A DNA stretch of 64,000 nt from an uncultured Roseburia sp. (GTDB lineage Bacteria; Bacillota; Clostridia; Lachnospirales; Lachnospiraceae). Numbering within the stretch: position 1 is the first letter of the stretch; each line of letters opens with the position of its first letter. Below the pieces are notes generated by a model. It searched no databases. It worked only from the letters and a program-made list of their open reading frames with translations, and was not told the DNA's origin. The stretch is from the NCBI GenBank assembly GCA_947088675.1, contig CAMUHN010000004.1:1-64000 (forward strand), written 5' to 3'. Positions 53,471 through 63,422 of this stretch are shown in pieces. The position numbers were made by a program, and so were the translations under genes.

Positions 53471-54394
53471 ATGGAAGATGTGATTCTGGAGACAAGGAAC
53501 CTTTCCAGGCGTTATAAAACGCAGCAGGCGTTACATAAGGTAAACCTGAAGCTGAAACGGGGAAGGATCTACGGGCTGATCGGGAAAAACGGGGCGGGAA
53601 AGACTACGCTGATGCGGATGGTTGCAGGTCTTGGGTTTCCGACCGAGGGGGAAGTTTTCCTGTTTGGAAAAAACGGCAATCAGGCCAGAGGCAGCGAGGG
53701 GAGACGGATTGGCACACTGATTGAGAATCCTGCCTTTGTCGGCAGTATGACAGCAAAAGAAAATATTCATCTGCAATTTTTGATGAAAGGGCTGCCGAAT
53801 TATGAGATGGAGAAAGAACTTCTTGCGCTGGTCGGTCTTTCGGATACCGGGAAGAAAAAGGTGAAACATTTCTCCCTTGGCATGAAGCAGCGGCTTGGAA
53901 TCGCAGCGGCCCTGGTCGGAAACCCGGAGCTTCTGATGCTGGACGAGCCGATCAATGGTCTGGACCCTGCAGGGGTGATTGAGATACGCAGATTGGTCAA
54001 ACGTCTGTGCGAAACAGAAAATAAGACGATTCTGATCTCAAGCCATAACCTTCCGGAATTATACCAGACGGCAACAGACTATATTATCATTCACAACGGA
54101 GAGGTCAGACAGTTTTTGACGCACGAGGAACTGGATGATCGGTGTAAATGTTACTTTTCACTTGAGAGCACCGATGCCGGACGTCTTGTGACAGTCCTGC
54201 AGGATAAACTGCACACACAAGAATTTAAGGTAATGCCGGATCAGAGCGTAAGGCTTTACGCTCTTTTGGATGAGCGTGAACGAGTCGGCAGGACGCTCTA
54301 TGAGAACGGCGTTGTGGTGACCGGGTTTGCACTCTCGGAGACAAGTCTCGAGGAATATTTTATGCATGTGATCGGAGGAGAAGAAAATGTTTAG
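53471..54394 (+). CDS. ABC transporter ATP-binding protein (lantibiotic/bacitracin-resistance type)
   Basis: 307 residues. Walker A LIGKNGAGKTTLMR, signature FSLGMKQRLGIAAAL, Walker B LLMLDEPINGLDPAG, switch His in ISSHNLPEL. The extra C-terminal ~80 residues are typical of self-protection ABC-2 ATPases (BcrA/NisF-like). ATG 53471 follows AAGGAGGAG. A possible promoter with TATACT at 53404-53409 lies in the 128-nt gap. Overlaps the permease by 8 nt. Confidence 0.9.
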   Translation: MEDVILETRNLSRRYKTQQALHKVNLKLKRGRIYGLIGKNGAGKTTLMRMVAGLGFPTEGEVFLFGKNGNQARGSEGRRIGTLIENPAFVGSMTAKENIHLQFLMKGLPNYEMEKELLALVGLSDTGKKKVKHFSLGMKQRLGIAAALVGNPELLMLDEPINGLDPAGVIEIRRLVKRLCETENKTILISSHNLPELYQTATDYIIIHNGEVRQFLTHEELDDRCKCYFSLESTDAGRLVTVLQDKLHTQEFKVMPDQSVRLYALLDERERVGRTLYENGVVVTGFALSETSLEEYFMHVIGGEENV

Positions 54395-55166
54395 TCTGTT
54401 AAGAAGCGAGTGGTTTTGTGTCCGCAAATCAACGGCGGTAAAGATTACACTGCTCATTGTAACGGCGTTGTCTGTTTTTATGGGCGTTTATATGCTAAAA
54501 GATGATATGTATGACGTTTATGTCAATTCAGAAAATCAGTATCTGCTCTACGGCGGCGGCAATCTGATGAGTCAGATGGGGGATGCCACGGCATGTCTTT
54601 TGGTGGTAAGCCTGCTTTCCGGCTGGCTGATCGGCGAATCGTTTGAGAACCGAACGATACAGGGCGCTGTTTCTTTTGGGAAGAGCCGCACAAAAGTTTA
54701 TCTGGCAAAAGTTACGATGTTTTTGCTTGCCAGCTCGTTTTTCTGTCTTGTGTTATGGTTTGGCAGCTGTATTCCGGTTTTTGCTGAAAACGGGATTGGC
54801 ACGGCGGAATCGGTTGGAAATCTCTGTCGGATTTCGTATCTTGCCGGTATGGTGATTTCCGGGATTCTGGCCTATATGAGTCTGTTCTCAGTCTGTGCAG
54901 TTATCGGGTTTTTCCTGCAAAAAACAGGTATGGCGATCGCATTTAGCATGATTGCGCTTGTATTTGGCGTCAGGATAATTGAACTTCTCGTGCCGCAGGC
55001 GCTGCAGGAATTTCTGTGTTATACGCCGCTGGGGCTTTATCGGGAAGTGCTTACCGTTCATGTCGAATGGGCGGATATGATAAGAACAGGATGTCTTGGC
55101 CTTGTCTGGACCGCAGCCATCTGTGGAATCGGGCTGTGGAATTTTAAAAGAACAGAACTAAAATGA
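54387..55166 (+). CDS. ABC-2 transporter permease
   Basis: 259 residues, six membrane helices (TAVKITLLIVTALSVFMGVY near 12-31). It is the membrane partner of the overlapping ATPase. The RR-ATPase-permease-kinase layout matches peptide-antibiotic sensing and export cassettes of Firmicutes; the substrate is inferred only by context. Confidence 0.85.
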   Translation: MFSLLRSEWFCVRKSTAVKITLLIVTALSVFMGVYMLKDDMYDVYVNSENQYLLYGGGNLMSQMGDATACLLVVSLLSGWLIGESFENRTIQGAVSFGKSRTKVYLAKVTMFLLASSFFCLVLWFGSCIPVFAENGIGTAESVGNLCRISYLAGMVISGILAYMSLFSVCAVIGFFLQKTGMAIAFSMIALVFGVRIIELLVPQALQEFLCYTPLGLYREVLTVHVEWADMIRTGCLGLVWTAAICGIGLWNFKRTELK

Positions 55167-56134
55167 GGTTTGCTATGGCGATTGCATTGGTTGCGGTAAG
55201 TTTTTTATGCGTTCTGCTTCTGCTGCGGCTTTTGTTTCTGAAGAGGCAGCTTTTGAGTATACGGCGTCAGCTGGAACGGAGGGCAAAGGAAAAGGCGGAA
55301 AATCTGATTTATCTGGAAGTGCGGGAACGAAATTTAAATGAGCTGACGCGCCTGTTAAATATGACATTAAAGCGTGAAAGTGAGCTGCGCGCCGAACAGG
55401 AGATAAGAGAGCGGGAGTTCCGCGGTCTGATTACAAATATTTCACATGATTTGAGAACACCGCTGACTGCGATGAAAGGGTATCTGCAGCTTCTTGCGCG
55501 CAGTCCGCTGCAGGATGACGCAAAAGAATATCTGGAAGTCTGCTTTCGCCATACAAAAGAGCTGGAGGGACGTATCCGACAGTTCTTTGAATACTCTTAT
55601 TACAGTACCCAGGATCAGGAAGTATCGTGTTCGCGAATCAATATTGTAAATCTAGTCACAGAAGTGATGACAGATTTTATTCCGGTCTTTGAGGAACATG
55701 CGCTCACGATGCGTCTGGAACATGATGCAAATCAGAAAGCTTCGGGAAATGAGGAGCTGCTCAAACGGATGATACAGAATCTGTTAAAAAACTGCCTCCA
55801 ATATGCAGTCGGCGAAGTTACGGTTGTGATAGCAAAAGAGCGGGTGCAGTATGCGGACAGTAATCATAGCGGCAGAATTATTGTTTCGGTAAAAAATCAG
55901 ATCAGGAAAGGCGTGAAATTTAACGAGTCGTTTGTTTTTGCGCGTTTTTATGCAGGCAGCCCTGTGAGCGGACGCTCCACAGGGCTTGGACTTTCCATAG
56001 TAAAACTTCTTGCCGAAAAGATGGGCGGAGAAGTCTTTGCCGAAAAAAGAGGCGAATACTTTACGGTTGGCTTTTATCTGCCGGAAGCGCCGGATTCGCG
56101 TCGGATTGATCCCGCCGGAAACTTCCGGGTGTGA
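55163..56134 (+). CDS. Membrane histidine kinase
   Basis: 323 residues. A single N-terminal helix (about 5-25) and no real extracellular sensor, then a coiled stretch and HisKA with NISHDLRTPLTAMKGYL. N box is MIQNLLKNCLQYA. The G1 site reads IIVSVKNQI instead of a DxG box, as in the lantibiotic-immunity kinase group; G2 is STGLGLSIVKLLAEKMGG. Such intramembrane kinases sense through their ABC transporter. Overlaps the permease by 4 nt. Its last codons lie in a small repeat. Confidence 0.9.
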   Translation: MRFAMAIALVAVSFLCVLLLLRLLFLKRQLLSIRRQLERRAKEKAENLIYLEVRERNLNELTRLLNMTLKRESELRAEQEIREREFRGLITNISHDLRTPLTAMKGYLQLLARSPLQDDAKEYLEVCFRHTKELEGRIRQFFEYSYYSTQDQEVSCSRINIVNLVTEVMTDFIPVFEEHALTMRLEHDANQKASGNEELLKRMIQNLLKNCLQYAVGEVTVVIAKERVQYADSNHSGRIIVSVKNQIRKGVKFNESFVFARFYAGSPVSGRSTGLGLSIVKLLAEKMGGEVFAEKRGEYFTVGFYLPEAPDSRRIDPAGNFRV

Positions 56135-56240
56135 TCGTTATTTCGCCGGAAACTTCCGGTTTGCCGTTGAATTTTGGTTTGCCTGCAATTTCAGTTTGCC
56201 GTTGAATTTTGGTTTGCCTGCAGATTTCGGTTTGCAGTGG
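56113..56240. repeat. Nested direct repeats between two convergent genes
   Basis: CGCCGGAAACTTCCGG occurs at 56113-56128 and again at 56144-56159. A 28-bp sequence starting TTTGCCGTTGAATTTTGG occurs at 56160-56187 and again at 56195-56222 (period 35), itself built of 17-18-bp TTTGCC units. The array codes the tail of the kinase on one strand and the Asn-rich tail (QANQNSTAN) of the activase on the other. Confidence 0.88.
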
Positions 56241-59200
56241 ATAACATCAGTTTAATCCTGTTTAACTGATTTACTTCGCTTGCGCCCGGGTCATAATCAA
56301 TCGCGACGATATTGGAATCCGGAAAACGGTGGCGCAGTTCTTTGATGACGCCCTTTCCTACTACATGGTTTGGCAGACATGCGAACGGCTGCGTACATAC
56401 GATATTTGGCGTGCCGTTTTCAATCAGCTCCAGCATTTCGCCGGTTAAAAACCAGCCCTCTCCGGTCTGGTTCCCTTCGGAGACTATGTCGCGCGCAGCG
56501 TCGGCAAGATTGTCGATCTGTGCGGGAACGTCAAAATGTCTGCTCTTTTTAAACTCTTCTTTTGCGGTGCGCCGCAGCCATTCCAGAAATGCAATGCCCA
56601 TGCGTCCGAATCGTTTTGATTTTTTGCTCATGCCAAGCGCGTCGGCGCGAAAGCCGGTGTTGTAGAAGCAGTAGAGCAGAAAATCAGTCAGGTCTGGCAC
56701 TACGGCCTCCGCTCCTTCCGACTCCAGCAGTTCCACCAGATGGTTGTTTGCCGCCGGGTGAAATTTAACCAGAATCTCTCCGACAATGCCGACACGCGGT
56801 TTTTTTAAGTCGACGCGCGCGAGATTATCAAAATCCCGTATGATATCGCGGCAGAGTTTTTTGTATTTTTTATGCGAGAGCGTTTTCGGCTGCGTGATAA
56901 AGCGGACCACTTCTTTTTTCCATTTCTGATGCAGCGCGTTGGCCGAACCCGCGACTGCTTCATAGGGGCGTGTCGCGTACAGGCAGCGCATAAAGATATC
57001 GCCGAATACAAGGGCGTAAAGCCCGTGCTGCAAAAGCGGGAGCGTCAGTTTAAAGCCGGGATTTGATTCAAGTCCGCTTAAGTTAATGGAGATCACGGGC
57101 ACATCCGGATACCCGGCTTTTTCAAGAGCCCGCCGGATAAAGCCCACATAATTGGATGCGCGGCAGCCTCCTCCGGTCTGCGACATCAGGATTGCTGTTT
57201 TTGACATATCGTATTCGCCGGACAACACGGCGGCCATCATCTGACCTACTACAATCAGCGACGGATAGCAGGCGTCATTGTTCACAAAGCGCAGTCCGGC
57301 GTCTACACTGGCGCGTGCCGAAACATCCGGTATGACAAGGCGGTAGCCGGCTGCTTTAAACGCCGGTTCCAACAATTCAAAATGGATCGGAGACATCTGC
57401 GGGCAGAGTATCGTATAATTTCTGCGCATTTCCTCCGTAAATACAACGCGGTGATAAGAGGAGGGCACAACAGTTCGTTTTGACTGTTTCTTCTCGCGGA
57501 CGCGTATTGCCGAGATCAGTGAGCGGATCCGGATTCTTGCCGCGCCCAGATTATTTACCTCATCAATCTTTAAGCAGGTGTAGATTTTGCCTGAATCCGA
57601 TAAAATATCGTTGACCGCGTCCGTAGTGACCGCATCTAAACCGCATCCGAATGAATTGAGCTGGATCAGATCCAGATCGTCCCTTGTCTTGACAAAATTT
57701 GCGGCGGCATACAGGCGGGAATGGTACATCCACTGGTCCATAACGATCAGCGGCCGCTCTACTTCGTGCAGATGCGAAACGGAATCTTCGGTCAGCACTG
57801 CGATGCCGTAGGAATTGATCAGTTCGGGTATGCCGTGGTTGATCTCCGGATCTGTGTGGTAAGGGCGTCCTGCGAGCACAATGCCGCGCATGTTATGCTC
57901 CTGCATATATGCAAGAACTTCCTCGCCTTTTTTCTGCACTTCCATGCGGACGGCGGCAAGTTCCTTGTATCCCTCCGAGACTGCGTCGCGCACTGCAGAT
58001 TCGGGGATGCCGAATTCCGCGCTGCCAAACGTTTTCACAAGCTGCATCGACAGCGCTTCTTCGCTTGCAAACGACATAAACGGATTGTAGAATCTGACCT
58101 GTCCGGACGTAATCTCGTCCACATTATTTTTAATGTTTTCCGCATAGGAAGTGACAATCGGGCAGTTATAGTGGTTGTTGGAATCCGGAAATTCATCTCT
58201 TTCATATGGAATGCACGGATAAAAGATAAAATCAACATTCTGATGAATCAGCCAGTTGATATGTCCGTGCGCCAGTTTGGCCGGGTAGCACTCCGATTCA
58301 CTCGGAATGGAATCGATCCCCAGTTCGTATATTTTTCGGGTAGACTGCGGCGAGAGAACAACGCGAAACCCGAGCTTTTCAAAGAAGACAGCCCAAAACG
58401 GATAATTTTCATACATATTCAGCACACGCGGGATGCCGACCGTTCCGCGCGTGGCCACCTCTGCGGACAACGGTTTGTAGTCAAACAGCCGTTTGTTTTT
58501 AAATTCAAACAGATTGGGGATATTTTCTTTATTTTTTTCTTTGCCAAGACCGCGTTCACACCGGTTTCCGGTGATATACCTGCGGTTTCCGGAAAACCGG
58601 TTGATTGTCAGCAGACAATGGTTGGTACAGCTCTGGCATCTTGTCAGTTTTGTATCAAAGGTCAGTTCGTTAATTGCATCAATCGAGAGCATGGTTGTCT
58701 TAGCGCCGCTTTCATAGCGTTCGCGGGCAATCAGCGCTGCGCCGAAAGCGCCCATAATACCGGCGATATTTGGCCGAACACATTCCAGCCCCGATATTTT
58801 TTCAAAACTGCGCAGTACAGCGTCATTGTAAAAAGTTCCGCCCTGCACGACAATATTTTTTCCAAGGTCGCCGGGATTCGAAAGTTTTATCACCTTAAAC
58901 AGCGCGTTCTTGATGACGGAATAGGCCAGGCCCGCGGAGATATCGGCGACGCTTGCGCCTTCTTTTTGGGCCTGTTTTACTTTTGAGTTCATAAATACGG
59001 TACAGCGGGTGCCAAGATCGATTGGATTTTCTGCGAACAGCGCTTCTTTTGCAAAATCTTCAACCGAATAGTTTAACGATTTTGCAAATGTTTCAATGAA
59101 CGAACCGCAGCCGGACGAGCAGGCTTCATTCAGCTGGACGCTGTCTACGGTCTGATTTTTTATTTTAATGCATTTCATGTCCTGTCCGCCGATATCGAGA

Positions 59201-60459
59201 ATGCAGTCAACCTTTGGATTAAAAAAGGCGGCGGCATAATAATGCGCGACTGTCTCAACCTCCCCGTCGTCAAGCATCAGCGCGGCTTTTAAGAGCGCTT
59301 CGCCGTATCCGGTGGAGCAGGAACGCACGATCACGGCATCTTTGGGCAAAAGAGAATAGATTTCTTTGATGGAGCGTATCGCCGTGGACAGCGGGCTTCC
59401 GTTATTGCTGCTGTAAAACGAGTAGAGCAGAGAGCCGTCCTCTCCGACAAGGGCAATTTTTGTCGTCGTGGAACCGGCGTCAATACCAAGAAAACATCTG
59501 CCCCGGTACGAGGCGAGATCTGCCGCTTTTACATTGTGTCCGTTGTGGCGTGCCGTAAATGCGTCATATGCTTTCTGATCTGTAAAAAGCGGTTCCATAC
59601 GCGCAACTTCAAATTCCATCCGGATATCGGACGACAGTTTTTGTACCAGCTCTTTTAACGTGACCAGGGAATCTTCCTTATAGTTAAGCGCAGAGCCGAT
59701 CGCCGCAAACAGATGTGAATTTTCCGGCAGTATGGCATGTGCGTCGTCCAGGTGCAGAGTGCGGATGAAAGCGGCGCGTAATTCGGACAGGAAATGCAGC
59801 GGGCCGCCTAAAAAAGCGACATGTCCCCGAATCGGTTTGCCGCAGGCAAGTCCGCTGATTGTCTGGTTGACAACTGCCTGAAATATGGAGGCTGAGAGAT
59901 CCTCTCTGGTAGCTCCCTCGTTGATTAACGGCTGTATGTCGGTTTTTGCAAAGACACCGCAGCGCGCAGCAATCGGGTAGATCGCCTTGAACTCTTTTGC
60001 ATATTCGTTTAATCCGGTGGCGTCCGTCTGGATCAGCGAGGCCATCTGGTCGATAAACGAGCCGGTTCCGCCGGCGCAGATTCCGTTCATGCGCTGTTCT
60101 ACATTCGTACCTTCAAAGTAAATAATTTTGGCATCTTCCCCGCCGAGTTCGATTGCGACGTCTGTCTGCGGCGCGTAGTGGCGCAGTGCAGTCGAGACGG
60201 AGATCACTTCCTGTACAAACGGGATCTCAAGATGCCTGGCAAGCGTAAGCCCGCCGGATCCGGTGATGACAGGCGCTGCGCCAAGATCACCCAGTTTATC
60301 AAATGCTTTTTGGATCAGGGAAGATAATGTTTCCCGGATATTGGCAAAATGTCTTTCGTAGTCGGAAAATAAAAGATTGTCCTGTTCGTCGAGGACAGCG
60401 ACTTTTACCGTGGTCGAGCCAATATCGATCCCTAATTTATGAAGTATATTTTTTTTCAT
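56191..60459 (-). CDS. Giant acyl-CoA dehydratase activase (BcrAD/HgdC family)
   Basis: 1422 residues. Two ASKHA ATPase domains: [15 protein letters not shown] near the start and [15 protein letters not shown] near residue 320. Cluster-binding loops ICAGGTGSF and CSSGCGSF follow. A DUF2229 domain (about 670-900, [25 protein letters not shown]) and a C-terminal HgdB-like region complete it. HgdC-type proteins use ATP to inject an electron into 2-hydroxyacyl-CoA dehydratases. No dehydratase genes are adjacent, so the target is unknown. ATG 60459 has GGAGG 6 nt upstream. Confidence 0.9.
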   Translation of the reverse strand: MKKNILHKLGIDIGSTTVKVAVLDEQDNLLFSDYERHFANIRETLSSLIQKAFDKLGDLGAAPVITGSGGLTLARHLEIPFVQEVISVSTALRHYAPQTDVAIELGGEDAKIIYFEGTNVEQRMNGICAGGTGSFIDQMASLIQTDATGLNEYAKEFKAIYPIAARCGVFAKTDIQPLINEGATREDLSASIFQAVVNQTISGLACGKPIRGHVAFLGGPLHFLSELRAAFIRTLHLDDAHAILPENSHLFAAIGSALNYKEDSLVTLKELVQKLSSDIRMEFEVARMEPLFTDQKAYDAFTARHNGHNVKAADLASYRGRCFLGIDAGSTTTKIALVGEDGSLLYSFYSSNNGSPLSTAIRSIKEIYSLLPKDAVIVRSCSTGYGEALLKAALMLDDGEVETVAHYYAAAFFNPKVDCILDIGGQDMKCIKIKNQTVDSVQLNEACSSGCGSFIETFAKSLNYSVEDFAKEALFAENPIDLGTRCTVFMNSKVKQAQKEGASVADISAGLAYSVIKNALFKVIKLSNPGDLGKNIVVQGGTFYNDAVLRSFEKISGLECVRPNIAGIMGAFGAALIARERYESGAKTTMLSIDAINELTFDTKLTRCQSCTNHCLLTINRFSGNRRYITGNRCERGLGKEKNKENIPNLFEFKNKRLFDYKPLSAEVATRGTVGIPRVLNMYENYPFWAVFFEKLGFRVVLSPQSTRKIYELGIDSIPSESECYPAKLAHGHINWLIHQNVDFIFYPCIPYERDEFPDSNNHYNCPIVTSYAENIKNNVDEITSGQVRFYNPFMSFASEEALSMQLVKTFGSAEFGIPESAVRDAVSEGYKELAAVRMEVQKKGEEVLAYMQEHNMRGIVLAGRPYHTDPEINHGIPELINSYGIAVLTEDSVSHLHEVERPLIVMDQWMYHSRLYAAANFVKTRDDLDLIQLNSFGCGLDAVTTDAVNDILSDSGKIYTCLKIDEVNNLGAARIRIRSLISAIRVREKKQSKRTVVPSSYHRVVFTEEMRRNYTILCPQMSPIHFELLEPAFKAAGYRLVIPDVSARASVDAGLRFVNNDACYPSLIVVGQMMAAVLSGEYDMSKTAILMSQTGGGCRASNYVGFIRRALEKAGYPDVPVISINLSGLESNPGFKLTLPLLQHGLYALVFGDIFMRCLYATRPYEAVAGSANALHQKWKKEVVRFITQPKTLSHKKYKKLCRDIIRDFDNLARVDLKKPRVGIVGEILVKFHPAANNHLVELLESEGAEAVVPDLTDFLLYCFYNTGFRADALGMSKKSKRFGRMGIAFLEWLRRTAKEEFKKSRHFDVPAQIDNLADAARDIVSEGNQTGEGWFLTGEMLELIENGTPNIVCTQPFACLPNHVVGKGVIKELRHRFPDSNIVAIDYDPGASEVNQLNRIKLMLSTANRNLQANQNSTAN

Positions 60460-60566
60460 GATCATCCTCCATAGCAGTAAGTTCACAGATCTGCTGTTTT
60501 TCCTGCAGAATGTAAGTGTTTCTACCTATTATAATAAGAATAATTCATATGGCGCGAACAATGTAC

Positions 60567-60595
60567 ATTATACGACAGGATTTGTCAAAAGACAA
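60567..60595 (-). promoter_or_regulatory. Promoter of the activase gene
   Basis: Reverse strand: TTGTCT (60595-60590), 17-nt spacer, perfect TATAAT (60572-60567). Confidence 0.6.
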
Positions 60596-60647
60596 TGTGT
60601 AAAAGCAGGAAAAATATAAAGTTTTTATGAAGAGCATGGGGCAGAGA

Positions 60648-60676
60648 TTGACAAAAACAATATGTACCGATATACT
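60648..60676 (+). promoter_or_regulatory. Promoter of the rhomboid-like gene
   Basis: TTGACA (60648-60653), 17-nt spacer, TATACT (60671-60676), about 60 nt before the start codon. The 277-nt divergent gap holds only this promoter and that of the activase. Confidence 0.75.
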
Positions 60677-60736
60677 TTATGAAGAATAGCCAAAAATAAT
60701 TAACAGGAAATAAAATTTCGGAAATGAGGTTGGCAG

Positions 60737-61597
60737 ATGAACTGGCTGAATAAAATGGAACGCAAAATAGGAAAATATGCGATACCGAATCTGATAATCT
60801 GGCTGATCGGAGCTTATATGGTCGGATTTGTGCTCTATGGGGTAGCCCCGGATGTTTTAAACTACCTGACATTGAGTCCGTACCATATTCTGCACGGGCA
60901 GGTATGGCGGCTGGTCTCCTGGATTTTTATGCCAACCGATACCAACCTGATCTTTTTGCTGATCATGGCATTGTTTTATTATCAGCTCGGCATGACATTA
61001 GAGCGGACCTGGGGGACGTTCCGCTTTAACGTTTATATTTTTGGCGGATTGATTTTTACAATAATTGGAGCATTTCTGTTATATTTTATTATGCTTTTCA
61101 TAAGCGGGAGAGGATATGCCGCAGAACTGTCCACTGCAATTGCATTGGGGATGAGTACAAACTATATTAATATGAGTATTTTTCTTGCATTTGCCGTGAT
61201 GTATCCTGACATGCAGGTTATGCTCTACTTTATCATTCCGATTAAGATGAAGTGGATGGCGCTTGTGTACGGCGCAATTACGCTCTATAGCTTTATTGTC
61301 AGCGGGTGGGCGGGCAGAATCGCAATTTTTATGTCGCTGCTCAACTTTATTATTTTCTTCCTCTCCACAAGAAATTTAAGCCGCTATACGCCGCATGAGA
61401 TTCACCGCAGACAGCAGTTTCGGGCGCAGATGCGAACACCGCGGTCTGGCAGCGTCACAAAGCATAAATGTGCGGTCTGCGGCAGGACAGAGCTTGACGA
61501 TCCCAATCTCGAATTCCGGTTCTGCTCAAAGTGCGAGGGCAATTATGAGTACTGCAACGACCATCTGTTTACGCATACCCATATCAGGCGAAGCTAG
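60737..61597 (+). CDS. Rhomboid-like membrane protein with C-terminal zinc ribbon
   Basis: 286 residues, about six membrane helices (17-210), then a cytoplasmic zinc-ribbon-like tail with CAVC and CSKC pairs plus a CNDH element (about 245-275). The order of helices and the FIIPIKMKWMAL segment resemble rhomboids. The GxSG serine motif is absent where it is expected (STNYINMS instead), so it is probably proteolytically inactive. ATG 60737 follows GAGGTTGG. Function unknown. Confidence 0.78.
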   Translation: MNWLNKMERKIGKYAIPNLIIWLIGAYMVGFVLYGVAPDVLNYLTLSPYHILHGQVWRLVSWIFMPTDTNLIFLLIMALFYYQLGMTLERTWGTFRFNVYIFGGLIFTIIGAFLLYFIMLFISGRGYAAELSTAIALGMSTNYINMSIFLAFAVMYPDMQVMLYFIIPIKMKWMALVYGAITLYSFIVSGWAGRIAIFMSLLNFIIFFLSTRNLSRYTPHEIHRRQQFRAQMRTPRSGSVTKHKCAVCGRTELDDPNLEFRFCSKCEGNYEYCNDHLFTHTHIRRS

Positions 61598-61664
61598 GGA
61601 ATGAGCGATTGTCTCACCTGTTCTCTGACGCTTTCGGCGGATGCAGAAATGAGCCTGTGAATGA

Positions 61665-61705
61665 AAAATCCAAATTCTGGGAAATCCGGAAATTGGATTT
61701 TTTTT
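61665..61705 (+). terminator. Terminator after the rhomboid-like gene
   Basis: AAAATCCAA (from about 61665) pairs with TTGGATTTT (61693-61701) and runs into an eight-T stretch. Confidence 0.75.
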
Positions 61706-61784
61706 ATATCAGTATTTTCGCATAACAATGTCAAAAACCTGACATAATAAAAAGGCAATCAGAATCGAGAGGAGGACTTTGACG

Positions 61785-62114
61785 ATGACATCATTAAGCT
61801 GTTCGGCTGTCACCTGTATGTATAACAAGGACAGATACTGCTGTAAAGGCGACATTCATGTGGAAGGACAGAGCGCAAAGAAAATGGAGGATACCTGCTG
61901 CGGCAGTTTTAAGGAGCGCGGAGAATCCATGAGTAATTCGGTCGGAAGCGCTAGCAGCAGGATTGACGTGTCCTGCGATGCATGCAGCTGTGTACACAAC
62001 GACAACAGAAAATGCAGCGCTGACCGTATCGGAATCACAGGACCGAACGCCTGCAAATGTTCCGAGACAGAGTGTCATACGTTTGAGTGCAGATGCGGCT
62101 GCAGGGGAATTTAA
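61785..62114 (+). CDS. Protein with two DUF1540 Cys-rich modules
   Basis: 109 residues, two tandem DUF1540 units: LSCSAVTCMYNKDRYCCKGD...CCGSF (5-43) and VSCDACSCVHNDNRKCSAD...CHTFECRC (62-104). About 18 Cys suggest metal binding. The family is common in clostridia and of unknown function. ATG 61785 lies 8 nt after GAGGAGG; an in-frame TTG at 61779 is less likely. Confidence 0.85.
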   Translation: MTSLSCSAVTCMYNKDRYCCKGDIHVEGQSAKKMEDTCCGSFKERGESMSNSVGSASSRIDVSCDACSCVHNDNRKCSADRIGITGPNACKCSETECHTFECRCGCRGI

Positions 62115-62218
62115 CAGTCGCTGTCCGGCTCTGACGGAGCAGTAAAAGTAAAAAAATTCTGGACAGGGAAACCGTTTGGGCGGAAAATATTCCCTGTCTG
62201 TACATAGAAAGGATTGAC

Positions 62219-62803
62219 ATGAGAAAGAAATCACATATTTCGCTGGCCCGTTATCTGGTCAGAAGTTTAAATGACGAAGAACTGAAAAAACATAAGTTTT
62301 CTTTTTATCTGGGGAGCGTACTGCCGGATATCAAGCCGTCGTTTTTTTATAAACGGCATGAGATTGAGAAAACGTTCCCGCTTGTACAAAAGAGGATCGG
62401 TAAAATGTATGAACGCGGAGAACAGGGAAAAAGGAGGGATTTTCGTTTTTTTGTCAATCTTGGACAGATCAGCCACTATCTTGCCGATTATTTTACGTTT
62501 CCGCATAATAAAATTTATGACGGGGGGCTTCGTGGTCATTGCTCTTATGAGGAAAAACTGAAAAAAGACCTGCGCAGCTATCTGAAAGATAACAGGAGCG
62601 GGGAGGAAAGGGGAAAAGCGGAGCAATTTAAAAACGTAAGGGCGCTGTGCAATTATATTGCCGGTGCACATCGGGCGTATATTGGCAGAAAACATGATGT
62701 CGAAGATGATATTCATCATATTGTGGAGGTAAATCACAGGGCGCTTGGCGGCATGATGCGTCTGTTCGGGAATCAGCCGGCGCCGAAAAAGAAAAGAAAT
62801 TGA
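62219..62803 (+). CDS. Zinc-dependent phospholipase C family protein
   Basis: 194 residues, all-helical. Metal-ligand-like motifs: SHISLARYL at the N-terminus, LGSVLPDIKPSF, LGQISHYLADYFTFPHN, GHCSYE and a late DDIHHIVEVNHRA. These resemble the PlcA-type zinc hydrolase fold found in many clostridial hypothetical proteins. No signal peptide, so it is probably intracellular, which questions a true phospholipase role. It lies 104 nt after DUF1540; that gap has an ACAGGGAA/TTCCCTGT hairpin. Confidence 0.7.
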   Translation: MRKKSHISLARYLVRSLNDEELKKHKFSFYLGSVLPDIKPSFFYKRHEIEKTFPLVQKRIGKMYERGEQGKRRDFRFFVNLGQISHYLADYFTFPHNKIYDGGLRGHCSYEEKLKKDLRSYLKDNRSGEERGKAEQFKNVRALCNYIAGAHRAYIGRKHDVEDDIHHIVEVNHRALGGMMRLFGNQPAPKKKRN

Positions 62804-62814
62804 AGATAATCAGC

Positions 62815-62912
62815 TTGCAATTTTTGCCAAAGTGGAGTAAGATAAGTCTACCGAGTGGAGGAAAAGGGTGTGAAAGTGGTGTGAAATGGATTAAAGTGGT
62901 GGATAAGTTTAT
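62815..62912 (+). promoter_or_regulatory. mraZ promoter and periodic MraZ operator
   Basis: Promoter TTGCAA (62815-62820), 17-nt spacer, TAAGAT (62838-62843). Downstream, TGG-type boxes recur every 10-11 bp: GTGGAG 62855, GGGTG 62866, GTGGTG 62876, ATGGAT 62886, GTGGTG 62896. MraZ is known to repress its own promoter through direct repeats of TGG type with about 10-bp period, so autorepression is likely. Confidence 0.7.
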
Positions 62913-62975
62913 AACTTAGTGGATAACTGCAATTTCACACAAAATTTTCCACATTTTAAGGCAGGTGTTTGTATT

Positions 62976-63410
62976 ATGTTTATGGGAGAATACAATCACA
63001 CAGTGGATGCGAAAGGCAGGCTGATAGTCCCGTCCAAATTCAGGGAGCAGTTGGGAGAGGAATTTGTAGTTACAAAGGGGCTGGATGGATGCTTATTTGT
63101 GTACACAAACTTAGAATGGCAGAATATGGAGGAAAAGTTTAAAAACATACCGATGACTTCAAAAGATGCAAGAAAATTCTCGCGTTTTTTCTTTGCGGGA
63201 GCGGCAGGCGTGGAAATAGACAAGCAGGGGAGGATTCTTCTTCCGCCGAATCTGCGCGAATATGCCAGCATACAAAAAGATGTGGTTTTGGCCGGCGTCT
63301 TAAACCGGATTGAGATCTGGGATAAGGACAGATGGCTTGAAAATACTTATGACGATGATGAAATGGATGAGATCGCAGAGCATATGGCAGATTTGGGCTT
63401 CAGTATATAG
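62976..63410 (+). CDS. mraZ: Transcriptional regulator MraZ
   Basis: 144 residues, two SpoVT/AbrB-like halves, each with a DxKGR motif: [17 protein letters not shown] (about 6-22) and [18 protein letters not shown] (about 80-97). First gene of the division and cell-wall cluster. ATG 62976 sits behind AAGGCAGG; the upstream ATG at 62919 lacks a site. It represses its own operon. rsmH follows after 12 nt. Confidence 0.95.
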   Translation: MFMGEYNHTVDAKGRLIVPSKFREQLGEEFVVTKGLDGCLFVYTNLEWQNMEEKFKNIPMTSKDARKFSRFFFAGAAGVEIDKQGRILLPPNLREYASIQKDVVLAGVLNRIEIWDKDRWLENTYDDDEMDEIAEHMADLGFSI

Positions 63411-63422
63411 GGAGGGATGTCC

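Noticed and set aside
52665..56134. Response regulator and kinase as the VanR/VanS of the vanG-vanT pair
   Set aside because: They are about 8 kb away, separated by unrelated operons, and coupled to an ABC exporter; the kinase lacks the sensor layout of VanS.
57721..58986. 421-codon open frame on the + strand
   Set aside because: It is antisense to the activase gene, has no ribosome site and shows no recognisable protein; it results from the codon bias of the real gene.
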